Made by a program: the position numbers and the translations under genes | Shown here: positions 1 through 12,458 of the stretch, in pieces | Layout of the letters: the number at the start of each line of letters is the position of its first letter | Position numbering within the stretch: the stretch's first letter is position 1 | Notes under the pieces: model-generated | The model's input: the letters and a program-made list of their open reading frames with translations, nothing else | Databases searched by the model: none | Told to the model about the DNA's origin: nothing | Assembly (NCBI RefSeq): GCF_963678635.1 | Contig: NC_087062.1 | Location: 57,115,970-57,179,969 of the forward strand | DNA length: 64,000 nt | Direction of reading: 5' to 3' | Source: Symsagittifera roscoffensis | Taxonomy: Eukaryota > Xenacoelomorpha > Acoela > Convolutidae

Positions 1-570
1 ATTCTGAAGGATATTTTTTGTGGTCCAGTCGTTTACTTTTTTTCATGTTTATTTTAAATAAAGGCTTGGTGCAATTATTCCCAATACAAACAATTTTCTA
101 AAATAAAATTCTACATTTTTCATCAATAATTTTGGTGCAAGATCTGTCACAGCAAGGAACTGCCTTGTAGTTTTTCTGTTCAAATACAGAGCTTTTCAAG
201 AAAAGACTTTGGCATCAAATTAGCTGAAAACAGATCAACCGTGCTCTCTGAAATTTGATTTTTATGCGTTAACGATTGAAGTCAATAATTCGCATGAATC
301 GTTATCTCTTTGATTTGTTTTTCTGCTCCAGCCTAAATCTATTTTGTATTTTGTTTTTTGAGTTTTTTCCAAATTTATTTCCATACTTTTTCGATTGTCT
401 TTTGACTATGTCCGTTCTGTACATAATTTATTCAAATTAAAACGTTCATGAAACAACTATGATTTTTGCTACACTTTTATTTTCCTGGTTAGTTATTTTC
501 CTGGTTCGAAGAAATTAAGGAATGTATTTGCCAGTGCTAAATTTTTCATGTTGCACGATTTTAGAAAAAC

Positions 571-645
571 TGGCTGCGTATGGGTATCGATCCGGGAACC
601 TTCGGATTTCCAAGCGAGTATGCTTGCACTAGATTAAAGCGCGGG
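571..645 (-). other. tRNA-like relic (possible SINE head)
   Basis: On the minus strand there is a B-box-like string GGATCGATACCC inside a T-arm-like segment, preceded by a region resembling D and anticodon arms. The anticodon stem does not pair properly, so this is not a functional tRNA gene. It may be a tRNA-derived SINE head or a chance match. Confidence 0.25.
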
Positions 646-886
646 TTTGAGGATAGAATAATACTTTGACAATGTGACTATCACGCGCATTGTTCATGTG
701 TGGCACTTATCCTCCCTTTTTCAAATTGTGATAATGAGGCACGCCATAGTTGGTCTTATTAATTCCATAAATGACTCAATTTTAACACTTTGATATTGTT
801 AGCCAAAAACTTTCAAAGTAGTTCTCAATATTTAAATTGTCAAAAATTATTCGAGACCAAGTAATGCGCAGTCGGAACATTCATGG

Positions 887-1077
887 CTTTGCCCTTATAT
901 GAGCAGTCTTGTTAAAAAATATATGACTGAAAAGTTATTTACAGCTTTTCAGTCCCTCTGCCTCTATAATCTTGTGGGTCTATACGTGACTTTTTTGCTT
1001 GTTTTAAATAAACTGGGTTTGGCAAAAAAGCTAATATAATTCAAGCTTTAACAAGACTGCTCGTATTTCAGGGCAAA
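887..1077. repeat. Inverted repeat, about 30-bp arms
   Basis: The arm at 887-916 (TTTGCCCT...AGCAGTCTTGTTAAA) is matched in reverse complement at 1047-1077, with a spacer of about 130 bp. The size suggests a small MITE or a stem-loop. No target duplication could be recognised. Confidence 0.45.
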
Positions 1078-1415
1078 ACACTGAGTTTTCTGACCGCCCT
1101 CTCACTGGTTTCGAATAAAGTTTTCTCAATTTTTATATTTTGGACCACCAATACTGAATACAAAGTGCTAAAAACGTGTCTGTACAAAACAAACTTAGTC
1201 CAAAAATTAGTTCGAAAAAGTTGTCATTAATAGAAGTGATTATTATTCCAATATCTGATACGAAAACTTTGCATGGAATAAAAATTTTCTGGTTCTACTG
1301 CAACCGGATATTAATTGGCAGTATAACAGAGAAAATAGAGTGACGTAGATAACAGCAGCGTCCACAGATTAAAAGCAACTATTCGCAAAACATAAACTTA
1401 ACACAATTAGAAAGT

Positions 1416-3860
1416 CAACTTTTTGTGTAATCCAGTCGAAAACACACAGGTTGCTAAAGTTGCTATTTGGGATTACTTGAAACCACTCATTGGTACTTTT
1501 AAGTCTCCAATGGAAGTTATACTTAATAACAAAAACCCGGAGTCCCTTTGAGTCACAGAGCAAAATTCCGAGTCAAATTTTGATGGGTATGCATTTATCA
1601 AACACCGACCTTTTGCAGACAACTCGCCCCAATAAGGCTAGAGAATTTTGGAATACCAACTTCGTTAAACTAGTTAAGAGCAAGCACCCTTACTTTCTGA
1701 AGCTCATTGAAAAGTTCAAGGACGGTAAAAAAAAAGCCGAGATTCTACTCGAAAAAACGTGCGTTGAACACAAAAGAGGCAGACCCAAAAAAAAATAAAC
1801 ATCAAAAAGCTCACACCAACCCAATGATATCCTTAGATTTTTAGTAGCGTAATTATAAATATAAACTATAATTTTAAGTTTGTTTTGTTTACAAATTGTG
1901 AAGTTATTCAACAAAGCCAAGGTATGAAACTTTTCTAAGTGTAATTAGTTTCCTTGGTTTTTCAAAATTGCGCTAAAGTTGATTTGAAACCGGCAAAACT
2001 TTGAATACATACGAATTGTTGATGTTTTTCTCTCGCCCAATTCTTTTAGTTTGATCCCGTTTTTTGTACCCTAGATGAACACGTTTTATAGTTACCCAAA
2101 TCTCAATTTTTCTTGGAAAACTGGAACAAATTTTTGAGCAGCCAGAGGTTCAATCGTTTGATCTCTAGAGTTTGAATCATATAATTAAACCAGTATACCA
2201 AAAAATTTTTGTGGTAAATTTTAGTTTTATTTGATTTTTGTTTGTTTGATCTTTAATAACCTTCATGTTTGATGCTTCAAAGCGTAAATCAGTTTTGTCG
2301 GACAATTTAAGGTTAAAAAATCAAACGGTTTTGAATTGCTCTGTATTGGACTTTTTTTGGGTTTTTTAACGTTTCGGATTCTTCTGTAGGAGGCCTGTTC
2401 TTGGTATAGGACTGTTTTGTATGAGCATTTTTGTATATGCATCTTCTAAAATACAATTTCGAAAATAAAAAGACCAAAATTTAGCCAATTTAATATGACT
2501 AATAAGTTTGCCCCAGATCAATTTGGTTTATTTGGCTCAATTATTTGCAACGTTTGATTCATGTGCGCGTGGCATTTTATGAATTGCGCTAGTGTACCAG
2601 TTGCGCTAGTATACGCATACCCGCTTAGCAACCCAATATTTCAGGTCAATCCCCGAGCTGTAAATTTTTCTCTTTATTGGAAAAAAAATCGGAAAAAGTA
2701 ATATTAAAAAAGGAGCTGGAAAAGTGAAATTTCGAACACGGAAAGAAATTGCCTTAGACTCCATTGCAATGATCTCGAAGTTTTCTTGGCTTTTCATGTT
2801 TCACGTGGACTACTGAATCCAAGCTGTTTGAGCAAGAAATGTTGTTCTAGCACTATTATGGTTCTGAGAAATGTTTTTGGACTGAAATTTTGTTATGTTA
2901 GAGAAAATTTCTATCAGATTTTTTATAGATATTTCTGAAAATACGCAAACTCTCAACCAGAAAATTGATGCAATCAATTTCTTACTAGATTATTAAACGA
3001 AGTTTTGTTGCAAAAGGAATTACCACGAAAGATAAAAGTAGGTCCAATTAAATTGAGCCGTTACACAGTTGTCTCAAATGCTTCTAATTTTTTCCGTGAG
3101 TCCATTGCTTGATCTCTTTAACTTGAGGCTTATCAAGTATATTAAAGGAAATTGGAAAGCGTTCATTTCACTATTCAGTCAGTTGGCATAATTTGATTTT
3201 AAAAAAGAGAATTTAGTTGCAGTTGGAAAAAATCATCGTCAATTTAGCAAGAAGATCGGAAATAGAGCTATGTTCATTTTTGCTTCTCATTGCTAGTAAA
3301 AACAAGCACTTTTCGAAGATGATTCTGTAGATTAAAAACATTTTAGAATTCTACGTTTTGTTTCCACTTTTACGAATCTTCATTTTCTAATTTCTTTGCG
3401 AAGCTCAAAAATTTGAACTATAAGATATTGCTGTTTTAATTTTACCAATTTCATCCGATGTCAAGTTAAAATAGCTTTCGCAAAAAAAACTACTAGAAAA
3501 CAAAAAAAGTTCATGATTACAATCATTTGCATTTGTACAGAGTGCCCCCATAAACAAGAGTTTTTAATTAAATTTAAGGCTGAACGTAAGGATTGTAATA
3601 CGTAATCTTTTGTGCAGGAGTCATCACATAACGAAGGCGATATACAACTCCGCAAAATCTCATTTTTTAAATATTATCTTTGACTGCCTATATATTTGCA
3701 GCTATCGATATGCTGCAAAAAAATGCCTGCATTTTTAATTGTTAGATTTTTCAATTTCAAAGAAGGAAATTCAATTGTCCTGAGCTATCATTTTGCTGTA
3801 GATCTTTTTAAAAATTATCTGCGGAAGCATTTTTTTATTAGAGGTAACTATAACTAGAAG
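1416..3860 (+). repeat. Tandem A block, copy 1
   Basis: First of three copies of a block starting with CAACTTTTTGTGTAATCC. The same start occurs at 6115 and 9809. The first 400 bases carry a decayed coding fragment and the rest (about 1800-3860) is AT-rich non-coding DNA with no ORF I can support. Identity to copy 2 is high over nearly the whole length by eye. In copies 2 and 3 the block is joined to the preceding P block at the same junction. Confidence 0.8.
1420..1798 (+). pseudogene. MULE-transposase-like C-terminal fragment (copy 1)
   Basis: Two adjacent frames carry coding-like sequence. The first ends at a TGA near 1550. The second, from 1582, runs NTNFVKLVKSKHPYF-LKLIEKFKDGKKK and ends in the basic run RGRPKKK. 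The order 'N-F-V-x-L-V, HP, F-x-x-x-I-E-x-F/L, then a basic tail' resembles the segment after the catalytic domain of MULE/FLYWCH transposases. No catalytic part is present, so the assignment is inference. The basic tail also resembles an AT-hook. Two related copies (6119-6548, 9813-10242) read slightly differently but share the same breaks, so the break predates the tandem duplication. Confidence 0.4.
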
Positions 3861-6114
3861 ACCTCCAGGTCAAAAACAAGCAACAAACACATATTTGACA
3901 ACTAAAATGAACAAAATCTAAATATTACAACCCTCCCCTATCAACTAGAACAAAGATCATTAATATTGTCCCAACTAACACCTCAAATTCGCTCAAGAAA
4001 AAATAAGGACATGATCTTTTAGCCTGAAAAACGTAAAATTCTTGAATACCCCCGAATATCCCATGAAAAAAAACTGGAAAGCTCATTCTTAGACTTCCAG
4101 ACTTTCCCTCACCAAAAATTGCCTATATATCAGACCCACTTGTCAAAAATCAAAAAATATTCCGAGTTTAGACTCAAAAAAAAATATTTCGAAAGCACGA
4201 ATCACTTCTTAAATGCTTCTCTCGAACAGTTAATTTCTAAAACTAAGAATTTCAAAGCATTTTTTAATAATCTCTCCCTTTTTACAACTTAGTATAGTTT
4301 TTATTGTAGACACCCTTGAAATATTCCTCCTCCTGTTGATAATTTTTTTGCAGTTTTCTAATAAATTTTCATTCCCGCACAAAAGCCTACATCAATTTTG
4401 CAAAATTTTGTATTCTTTTAGTGATGTTCCTCACATTTTCAGTATCCCTAATTCTGACAATATGCAAGTGTATACAAATAATCAACCTAATTTTTCTTCA
4501 TAGGTAAAAAAATTGAAAGAACCTTTCAAAATTGCTAAACAATAACCCACACAACAGTAGTCACCGACTATAACATCCCAAGAATCTCCAACAACACCAA
4601 CAACCAGTCAGACAAATCATCCTCAATCATCAACACGTATTTCAATTCAAGAAAACTCATATACATTTCACGAAAGACATTCACTAATATCAGAAGTTTA
4701 GAGCCTGTAGTTCGCCACGCGCCCCTAAGCGAACCACATTACCCACCAATTTATAATATATACCCTTCTCTTCAACAAGACCTAATAGAACAAGACATCC
4801 AAGTCCAAACCAAAAAGCACCCACAATAAATAGACAAATTATACATCCACGACGAAATAGGAATTTTACAGCTCCCAGAGCTCATTTCAATATACCCTCA
4901 TCATCAATGTCAAATCCACTACACCTCTCCAATAGTACAACTCAAAGTACCCACCCCCTTCACCATTACAATCTAACTCACAACAAAATACCCCAAACAT
5001 ACCATCGGATTACTTAGGTTCAACCCCCACATCCAAACAAATTCGTGAAATTACTTAGGTTCAACCCCCACATCCAAACAAGTTCGTGAAATCCCTTTTA
5101 ATTCCCCAATTTCAACACAACGTCTCCCATTGGATGACACAAGCTTTCACTCAAGGTGAACCCAACTTAGTAAATGACCCTATAAACAACTCATCAGATA
5201 CATCTTTGTCATTACCAGAAACCCTCTCGATTCCTTCAAATCCTTCAATAAGTCAGACCTCAACAACACCATTTCCTCCAAATTAGACGATAGATATAAG
5301 GAACAGTCAACCAATAACATACCCCTACGACTAGATTGGAACACATTCGTAGCACCCCCTCCATTATTTGGTCAAAATCATGATAGTAACAGACTACATA
5401 ATTGGGCACTCAACAGATTACAAGATCGACACGATATTTACAAAGATATACAAGAACACAACATACAAATCCTTACACAAGACAATCTCCCACTTAAATT
5501 TGAAATAACAGTAAAATTGAACAATTTAATACATCATCCTTTACCCTTAGCCCCACCAAATATGACAGCTCAATCATTACCTCCTTCATTCATCACAAGA
5601 GAAATCTTTTATAAATACGATAGACACACAAAAAAGACACTTGGATACATCACATTCTATAATCCATATTCAGGACTATCCTACACATGTATTTTTTAAT
5701 GATACTTCTTTTTCAAACCCTACTCTTTTTTACATTTTCAGAAACAAAAAACCATAACAACCAATCTCCCCGAACCGGACACTAATATTTACTAGTCAAA
5801 CACTATGAATGTGAAGAAAATGAACAAAAGCAATAAATAATTATGCAGCCAAATAACTCAATGTGAATCCGAACCACAGGAAATCAAAACAACAATTTTA
5901 ATAGCCACACTTCACTCAAAAGCCCGAGCTACAACATTAAAAAGGATACAAATTCACAGCAACAATCTCAGAGAAAAAAATACATTATTCCCAAGTCTCA
6001 AATGGAAATAAAATGCACTTGATCACGAATCCTTCTTTCATGGTAATATAGAAAGACTTTTACACCTTAGCCCTGAAGATTGTAAAAACAAACTTCATAG
6101 AATAAAATTAACAA
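3861..6114 (+). mobile_element. P block 1: truncated env-bearing retroelement fragment
   Basis: Homologous by eye to the third P block (from 11093) and, on the other strand, to the element at 51727-62850, starting at the shared ACCTCCAGGTCAAAAA. It contains the start of the membrane ORF region, broken versions of the S/P-rich ORF (coding-like pieces near 5086-5286 and 5517-5699), and the first part of the env-like region. It stops abruptly at 6114, where the next A block begins. Stops and small deletions break every frame, so it is not expected to be functional. Confidence 0.75.
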
Positions 6115-8455
6115 CAACTTTTTGTGTAATCCAGTCGAAAACACACAGGTTGCTAAAGTTGCTATTTGGGATTACTTGAAACCACTCATTGGTACTTTTA
6201 AGTCTCCAATGAAAGTTATACTTAATAACAAAAACTCAGAGTTCCTTTGAGTCACAGAGCAAAATTCTGAGTCAAATTTTGATGGGTATGCATTTATCAA
6301 ACACCGACTTTTTGCAGACAACTCGCCCCAATAAGACTAGAGAATTTTGGAATACCAACTTCGTTAAACTAGTTAACAGCAAGCACCCTTACTTTCCGAA
6401 ACTCATAGAAAAGTTCAAGGACGGTAAAAAAGCCGAAATTCTACTAGAAAAAACGTGCGTTGAACAGAAAAGAGCCAGACCCAAAAAAAAATTAAACATC
6501 AAAAACTCACACCAACCCAATGATATCCTTAGAATTTTAGGGGCGTAATTATAAAAATATACATTATAAATTTAAGTTTGTTTTGTTTCCAAATTGTGAA
6601 TTTATTCAACAAAGCCAAAGTATGAAACTTTTCTAAGTGCAATTAGTTTCCTTGGTTTTTCCAAATTGCGCTAGAGTTGATTTGAAACCGGCAAAACTTT
6701 GAATACATACGAATTGTTGGTGTTTTCGCTCAGTTCAGTTGGAGCCCGTTTTTTGTACCCTAGATGAACACGTTTTATAGTTACCCAAATCTCAATTTTT
6801 CTTGGAAAACTGGAAAAAATTTTGAGTAGCCAGAGGTTCAATCTTTTGATCTCTAGAGTTTGAATCATATAATTTAACCAGTATACCAAAAAATTTTGTG
6901 TTTAATCTTAGTTTTATTTGATTTTTGTTTGTTTGATCTTTAATAACCTTCATGTTTGATGCTTCAAAGCGTAAATCAGTTTTGTCGGACAATTTAAGGT
7001 AAAAAAAATCAAATGGTTTTGAATTCTTCTGTATCGGTTCTTTTTGGGTTTTTTAATGTTTCGGATTCTTCAGTAGGAGGCTTGTTCTTGGTATAGGACT
7101 GTTTTATATGTGCTTTTTGTATATGCATCTTCTAAAATATAATTTCGAAAATAAAAAGCCCAAAATTTAGCCAGTTTAATTTGACTAATAAGTTTGCCCA
7201 GATCAATTTGGCTTATTTGGCTCAACGATTCGCAACGTTTGATTCATGTGCGCGTGGCATTTTATGAATTGCGCGGGTCGAAAAAAAATTAATCGGAAAA
7301 GTTAATCTTTAAGAAAAGAGCTGGAAAAACGAAATTTCAAACACGGAAAGAAATTACCTTAGACTCCATCGCCATGATCTCGAAGTTTTCTTGGCTTTTC
7401 ATGTTTCACGTGGACTATTGAATCCAAGCTGTTTGAGCAAGAAATGTTGTTCTAGCACTATTATGGTTCTGAGAACTTTTTTGTACTGAACTTTTGTTAT
7501 GTTAGAGAAAATTTCTATCTGATTTTTTATAGATATTTCTGAAAATACGCAAACTCTCAACCAGAAAATTGATGCAATCAATTTCTTACTAGATTATTAA
7601 ACGAAGTTTTGTTGCAAAAGGAATTACCACGAAAGATAAAAGTCGGTCCAATTAAACTGAGCCGTTATACAGTTGTCTCAAATGCTTCTAATTTTTTCCG
7701 TGAGTCCATTGCTTGATCTCTTTAACTTGAGGCTTATCAAGTATATTAAAGGAGACTGGAAAGCGTTAGATTGAGTCTGATGATTCATTACACTATTCAT
7801 TCAGTTGGCATAATTTGATTTTAAAAAAGAGAATTTAGTTGCAGCTGGAAAAAATCATCTTCAATTTAGCAAGAAGATTGGAAATATAGATATGGTCATT
7901 TTGCTTCTCATTGCTAGTAAAAACAAGCACGTTTCGAAGATGACTCTGTAGATTAAAAACATTTTAGAAATCTACGTTTTGTTTCCACTTTTACGAATCT
8001 TCATTACTAATTTCTTTGCGAAGCTCAAAAATTTGAACTATAAGATATTGCTGTTTTAATTTTACCAATTTCATCCGATGTCAAGTTAAAATAGTTTTCC
8101 CAAAAAAAACTACTAGAAAACAAAAAAAGTTCATGATTACAATCATTTGCATTTGTACAGAGTGCCCCCATAAACAAGAGTTTCTATTTAAATTTAAGGC
8201 TGAACGTAAGGATTGTAATACATAATCTTTTGTGCAGGAGTTATCACGAAGGCGATATACAACTCCGCAAAAATCTCATTTCTTAAATACTATCTTTGAC
8301 GGCCTATATATTTGCAGCTATCGATATGCTGAAAAAAAATGCTTGCATTTTTAATTGTTAGATTTTTCAATTTCAAAGAAGGAAATTCAATTGTCCTGAG
8401 CTATCATTTTGCTGCAGAAGCATTTTTTTTTATTGAAGGTAACTATAACTAGAAG
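6115..8455 (+). repeat. Tandem A block, copy 2
   Basis: Second copy of the block described at 1416. It lacks about 80 bp present in copy 1 (around 2580-2660), including a short stretch with two GTTGCGCTAG-like words. The remainder is collinear with copy 1 and non-coding after the first 430 bases. Confidence 0.8.
6119..6548 (+). pseudogene. MULE-transposase-like C-terminal fragment (copy 2)
   Basis: Same arrangement as at 1420: an upstream frame ending in TGA, then a longer open stretch from 6279 with NTNFVKLVNSKHPYF, an acidic/basic helix-like segment, RARPKKK, and 18 further residues to a stop at 6548. It retains a longer tail than copy 1. Assignment to MULE is inference from motif order only. 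Confidence 0.4.
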
Positions 8456-9808
8456 ACCTCCAGGTCAAAAACAAGCAACAAACACATATTTGACAACTAC
8501 AATGAACAAAATCTAAATATTACAACCCTCCTCTATCAACTAGAACAAAGATCATTAATATTGTCCCAACTAACACCTCAAGTTCGCTCAAGAAAAAATA
8601 AGGACATAATCATTTAGCCTGAAAAACGAAAAATTCTTGAATGCCCCCGATCATACCATAAATAAAAATAAAACTGGAAAGCTCATTCTTAGACTTCCAG
8701 ACTTTCCCTCGCCAAAATTTGCCAAATCAGACCCACTTGTCAAAAATCAATAAATATTCCGAGCTTAGACTCAAAAAGCAAAAAACATTTCGAGAGAATG
8801 AATCACTTCTTAAATGCTTTTCTCTCGAACAGTTCAATTTCTAAAACCAATTTCCCAAAGCTTTTTCTAATAATCTCACCTTTTCACAACTTAGTATAGT
8901 TTTTATTGTAGACACCCTTGAAATCTTCCTTCTCTTGTTGATTTTTGCAGTTTTCTAATAAATTTTCATTCCCTCACAAAAGCGTTCATCACCTTTGCAA
9001 AAACTCTTGATCTCCTCTCCAGGTACAATATTCCATTAATAATCTAAATGTTAAGGCATCTATTCAACAAAAAAGGTATTTTCATTCTTTTAATAATTGG
9101 GTACTCAACAGATTACAAGATCGACACGATATTTACAAAGATATACAAGAACACAACATACAAATCCTTACACAAGACAATCTCACACTTAAACTTGAAA
9201 TAACAGTAAAATTGAACAATTTAATACATCATCCTTTACATTAGCCCCACCAAATATGACAGCTCCATCATTACCTCCTTCATTGATCACAAGAGAAATC
9301 TTTTATAAATACGATAGATACACAAAAAAGACACTTGGATACATCACATTCTATAATCCATATTCAGGACTATCCTACACATGTATTTTTTAATGATACT
9401 TTTTTTTCAAACCCTACTCCCTTTTACATTTTCAGAACCAAAAAACCATAACAACCATTCTCCCCGAACCGGACACTAAGATTTACTAGTCACACACTAT
9501 GAATGTGAAGAAAATGAACAAAAGCAATAAATAATTATGCAGCCAAACAACTCATTGTGAATCCGAACCAAAGGAAATCAAAACAACAATTTTAATAGCC
9601 ACACTTCACTCAAAAGCCCGAGCTACAACATTAAAAAGGATACAAATTCACAGCAACATTCTCAGAGAGAAAAGTACATTATTCCCAAGTCTCAAATGGA
9701 AATAAAATGCACTTGATCACGAATCCTTCTATCATGGTAATATAGAAAGACTTTTACACCTTAGCCCTGAAGATTGTAAAAACAAACTTCATAGAATAAA
9801 ATTAACAA
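8456..9808 (+). mobile_element. P block 2: internally deleted retroelement fragment
   Basis: Shorter relative of P block 1. It matches up to the small membrane ORF start (about 9050), then jumps near 9093-9100 into the middle of the S/P-rich ORF, and ends at the same P-A junction (9808/9809) as P block 1. The internal deletion accounts for most of the difference in unit length (4699 versus 3694 bp). No intact ORF remains. Confidence 0.75.
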
Positions 9809-11092
9809 CAACTTTTTGTGTAATCCAGTCGAAAACACACAAGTTGCTAAAGTTACTATTTGGGATTACTTGAAACCACTCATTGGTACTTTTAAGTCTC
9901 CAATGGAAGTTATACTTAATAACAAAAACTCGGAGTTCCTTTGAGTCACAGAGCAAAATTCTGAGTCAAATTTTGTTGGGTATGCATTTATCAAACACCG
10001 ATTTTTTGCAGACAACTCGCATCAATAAGACTAGAGAATTTTGGAATACCAACTTCGTTAAACTAGTTAACAGCAAGCACCCTTACTTTCCGAAACTCAT
10101 AGAAAAGTTCAAGGACGGTAAAAAAGCCGAGATTCTACTAGAAAAAACGTGCGTTGAACAGAAAAGAGCCAGACCCAAAAAAAAATTAAACATCAAAAAC
10201 TCACACCAACCCAATGATATCCATAGATTTTTAGGGGCGTAATTAAAAAAATATCCATTATAATTGTAAGTTTGTTTTGTTTACAAATTGAGAATTTATT
10301 CAACAAAACCAAAGTATGAAACTTTTCTAAGTGCAATTAGTTTCTTGCTTGATCTCTTTAACTTGAGGCTTATCAAGTATATTAAAGGAAATTGGAAAGC
10401 GTTAGATTGAGTCCGATGATTCATTACACTATTCATTCAGTTGGCATAATTTGATTTTAAAAAAGAGAATTTAGTTGCAGCTGGAAAAAATCATCTTCAA
10501 TTTAGAAAGAAGATCGGAAATAGAGATATGGTCATTTTTGCTTCTCATTGCTAGTAAAAACAAGCACTTTTCGAAGATGATTCTGTAGATTAAAAACATT
10601 TTAGAAATCTACGTTTTGTTTCCACTTTTACGAATCATCATTACTAATTTCTTTTCGAAGCTCAAAAATTTGAACTATAAGATATTGCTGTTATAATTTT
10701 ACCAATTTCATCCGATGTCAAGTTAAAATAGCTTTCCCAAAAACAACTACTAGAAAACAAAAAAAGTTCATGATTACAATCATTTGCATTTGTACAGAGT
10801 GCCCCCATAAACAAGAGTTTCTAATTAAATTTAAGGCTGAATGTAAGGATTGTAATACATAATCTTTTGTGCAGGAGTTATCACGTAGGCGATATACAAC
10901 TCCGCAAAAATCTCATTTTTTAAATACTATCTTTGACTGCCTATATATTTGCAGCTATCGATATGCTGCAAAAAAATGCTTGCATTTTTAATTCTTAGAT
11001 TTTTCAATTTCAAAGAAGGAAATTCAATTGTCCTGAGCTATCATTTTGCTGCAGAAGCATTTTTTTTAATTAAAAGTAACTAAAACTAGAAG
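9809..11092 (+). repeat. Tandem A block, copy 3 (1.2-kb internal deletion)
   Basis: Third copy of the A block. At about 10345 the sequence jumps from the equivalent of position 1955 in copy 1 to the equivalent of about 3105, removing roughly 1.15 kb. TTTC/TTGCTT-like microhomology is visible at the join. The 3' part is again collinear with the other copies. Confidence 0.8.
9813..10242 (+). pseudogene. MULE-transposase-like C-terminal fragment (copy 3)
   Basis: Third copy of the fragment at 1420 and 6119. A single open stretch (9883-10242) spans the region because the frames happen to merge, but the first 30 residues are out of frame with the coding-like upstream segment. It contains NTNFVKLVNSKHPYF and RARPKKK. 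Confidence 0.4.
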
Positions 11093-11273
11093 ACCTCTAG
11101 GTCAAAAACAAGCAACAAACACATATTTGACAACTACAATGAACAAAATCTAAATATTACAACCCTCCCCTATCAACTAGAACAAAGATCAATAATATTG
11201 TCCCAACTAACACCTCAAATTCGCTCAAGAAAAAATAAGGACATAATCATTTAGCCTGAAAAACGAAAAATTC

Positions 11274-11597
11274 ATGAATAGCCCCGATCATACCATAAAT
11301 AAAAATAAAACTGGAAAGCTCATTCTTAGACTTCCAGACTTTCCCTGGCCAAAAATTGCCTACATCAGACCCACTTGTCAAAAATCAATAAATACTCCGA
11401 GCTTAGACTCAAAAAACAAAAAACATTTCGAGAGAACGAATCACTTCTTAAATGCTTCTCTCTCGAACAGTTCTATTTCTAAAACCAATTTCTCAAAGCT
11501 TTTTCTAATAATCTCACCTTTTTCACAACTTAGTATTGTTTTTATTGTAGACACCCTTGAAATATTCCTCCTCTTGTTGATTTTTGCAGTTTTCTAA
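11274..11597 (+). CDS. Retroelement ORF ending in a transmembrane helix
   Basis: 107-residue open frame. The last 25 residues form a strong hydrophobic helix (FIVDTLEIFLLLLIFAVF) directly before two stop codons. The middle contains KIAYIRPTCQK, which matches KIAVIQPICQK in a homologous position on the minus strand (within 59240-59690), so the frame is conserved between diverged copies. The start is uncertain because conserved sequence may extend upstream. I do not recognise the protein. It sits between pol and env in the related element, where a membrane or envelope accessory is plausible but unproven. Confidence 0.5.
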   Translation: MNSPDHTINKNKTGKLILRLPDFPWPKIAYIRPTCQKSINTPSLDSKNKKHFERTNHFLNASLSNSSISKTNFSKLFLIISPFSQLSIVFIVDTLEIFLLLLIFAVF

Positions 11598-11680
11598 TAA
11601 ATTTTCATTCCCTCACAAAAGCGTTCATCCACTTTGCAAAAACTCTTGATCTCCTCTCCAGGTACGATATTCCAATCTAA

Positions 11681-11869
11681 ATGTTAAGGCATCTATTCAA
11701 CAAAAAACGTATTTTCATTCTTTTAGGGATGTTCTTCACCTTTTCAGTATCCTTAATTCTGACAATATGCAAGTGTATAAAAAAAGCAATAATAAATTTC
11801 GCATTAGCAAGAATACTTTTAATTATTTTCATAGAAGAATATGATAATCAACCTAATTTTTCTTCATAG
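11681..11869 (+). CDS. Small two-helix membrane ORF of the retroelement
   Basis: 62-residue ORF beginning MLRHLFNKKRIF. Two hydrophobic stretches (roughly residues 10-28 and 37-51) are separated by a short basic loop with CKCIKK. A homologous 54-residue ORF is intact on the opposite strand at 59071-59235 (MFQHLFSRTDVF..., CECIRK loop, ending FIEEY against FIEEYDNQPNFSS here). Start codon, hairpin layout and the FIEEY motif are all preserved although many residues differ. That is the best sign in this window that the ORF encodes a real protein. Function unknown; a small integral membrane protein such as a viroporin-like or envelope-associated peptide is speculation. Confidence 0.6.
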   Translation: MLRHLFNKKRIFILLGMFFTFSVSLILTICKCIKKAIINFALARILLIIFIEEYDNQPNFSS

Positions 11870-12458
11870 GTCAAAAATTTTAAAGAACCTTTCAAAATTG
11901 CTAATCAATAAGCCACACAACAGTAGTCACCGACTATAACATCCCAAGAATCTCCAACAACACCAACAACCAGTCAGACAAATCATCCTCAATCATCAAC
12001 ACGTATTTCATTTCAAGAAAACTCATATACATTTCAGGAAAGACATTAACTAATATCAGAAGTTTAGAGCCTGTAGTTCGCCACGCGCCCCTAAGCGAAC
12101 CTCATTACGCACCAATATATAATATATACCCTTCTCTTCAACAAGACCTTAATAGAACAAGACATCCAAGTCCAAACCAAAATGCACCCACAATAAAAAG
12201 ACAAATTATATTCCACGACGAAATAGGAATTTTACAGCTCCCAGAGCTCATTTCAATATACCCTCATCACCAATTTCAAATCCACTAGACCTCTCCAATA
12301 GTACAACTCAAAGTACCCCCCCTTCACCATTACAATCTACCTCACAACAAAATACGCCAAACATTCCATCGGATTACTTAGGTTCAACCCCCACATCCAA
12401 ACAAATTCGTGAAAACCCTTTTAATCCCCCAATTTCAACACAACGTCTCCCATATTGG

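Larger units (their letters stand above)
1..1415. other. Left flank, no gene seen
   Basis: AT-rich non-coding DNA up to the first tandem A/P unit. No open frame with coding character was found on either strand. It holds a tRNA-like relic (about 571-645) and an inverted repeat (887-1077), listed separately. Confidence 0.6.

Noticed and set aside
571-645. Functional tRNA gene on the minus strand
   Set aside because: A B-box-like string exists but the anticodon stem does not pair and no acceptor stem closes.
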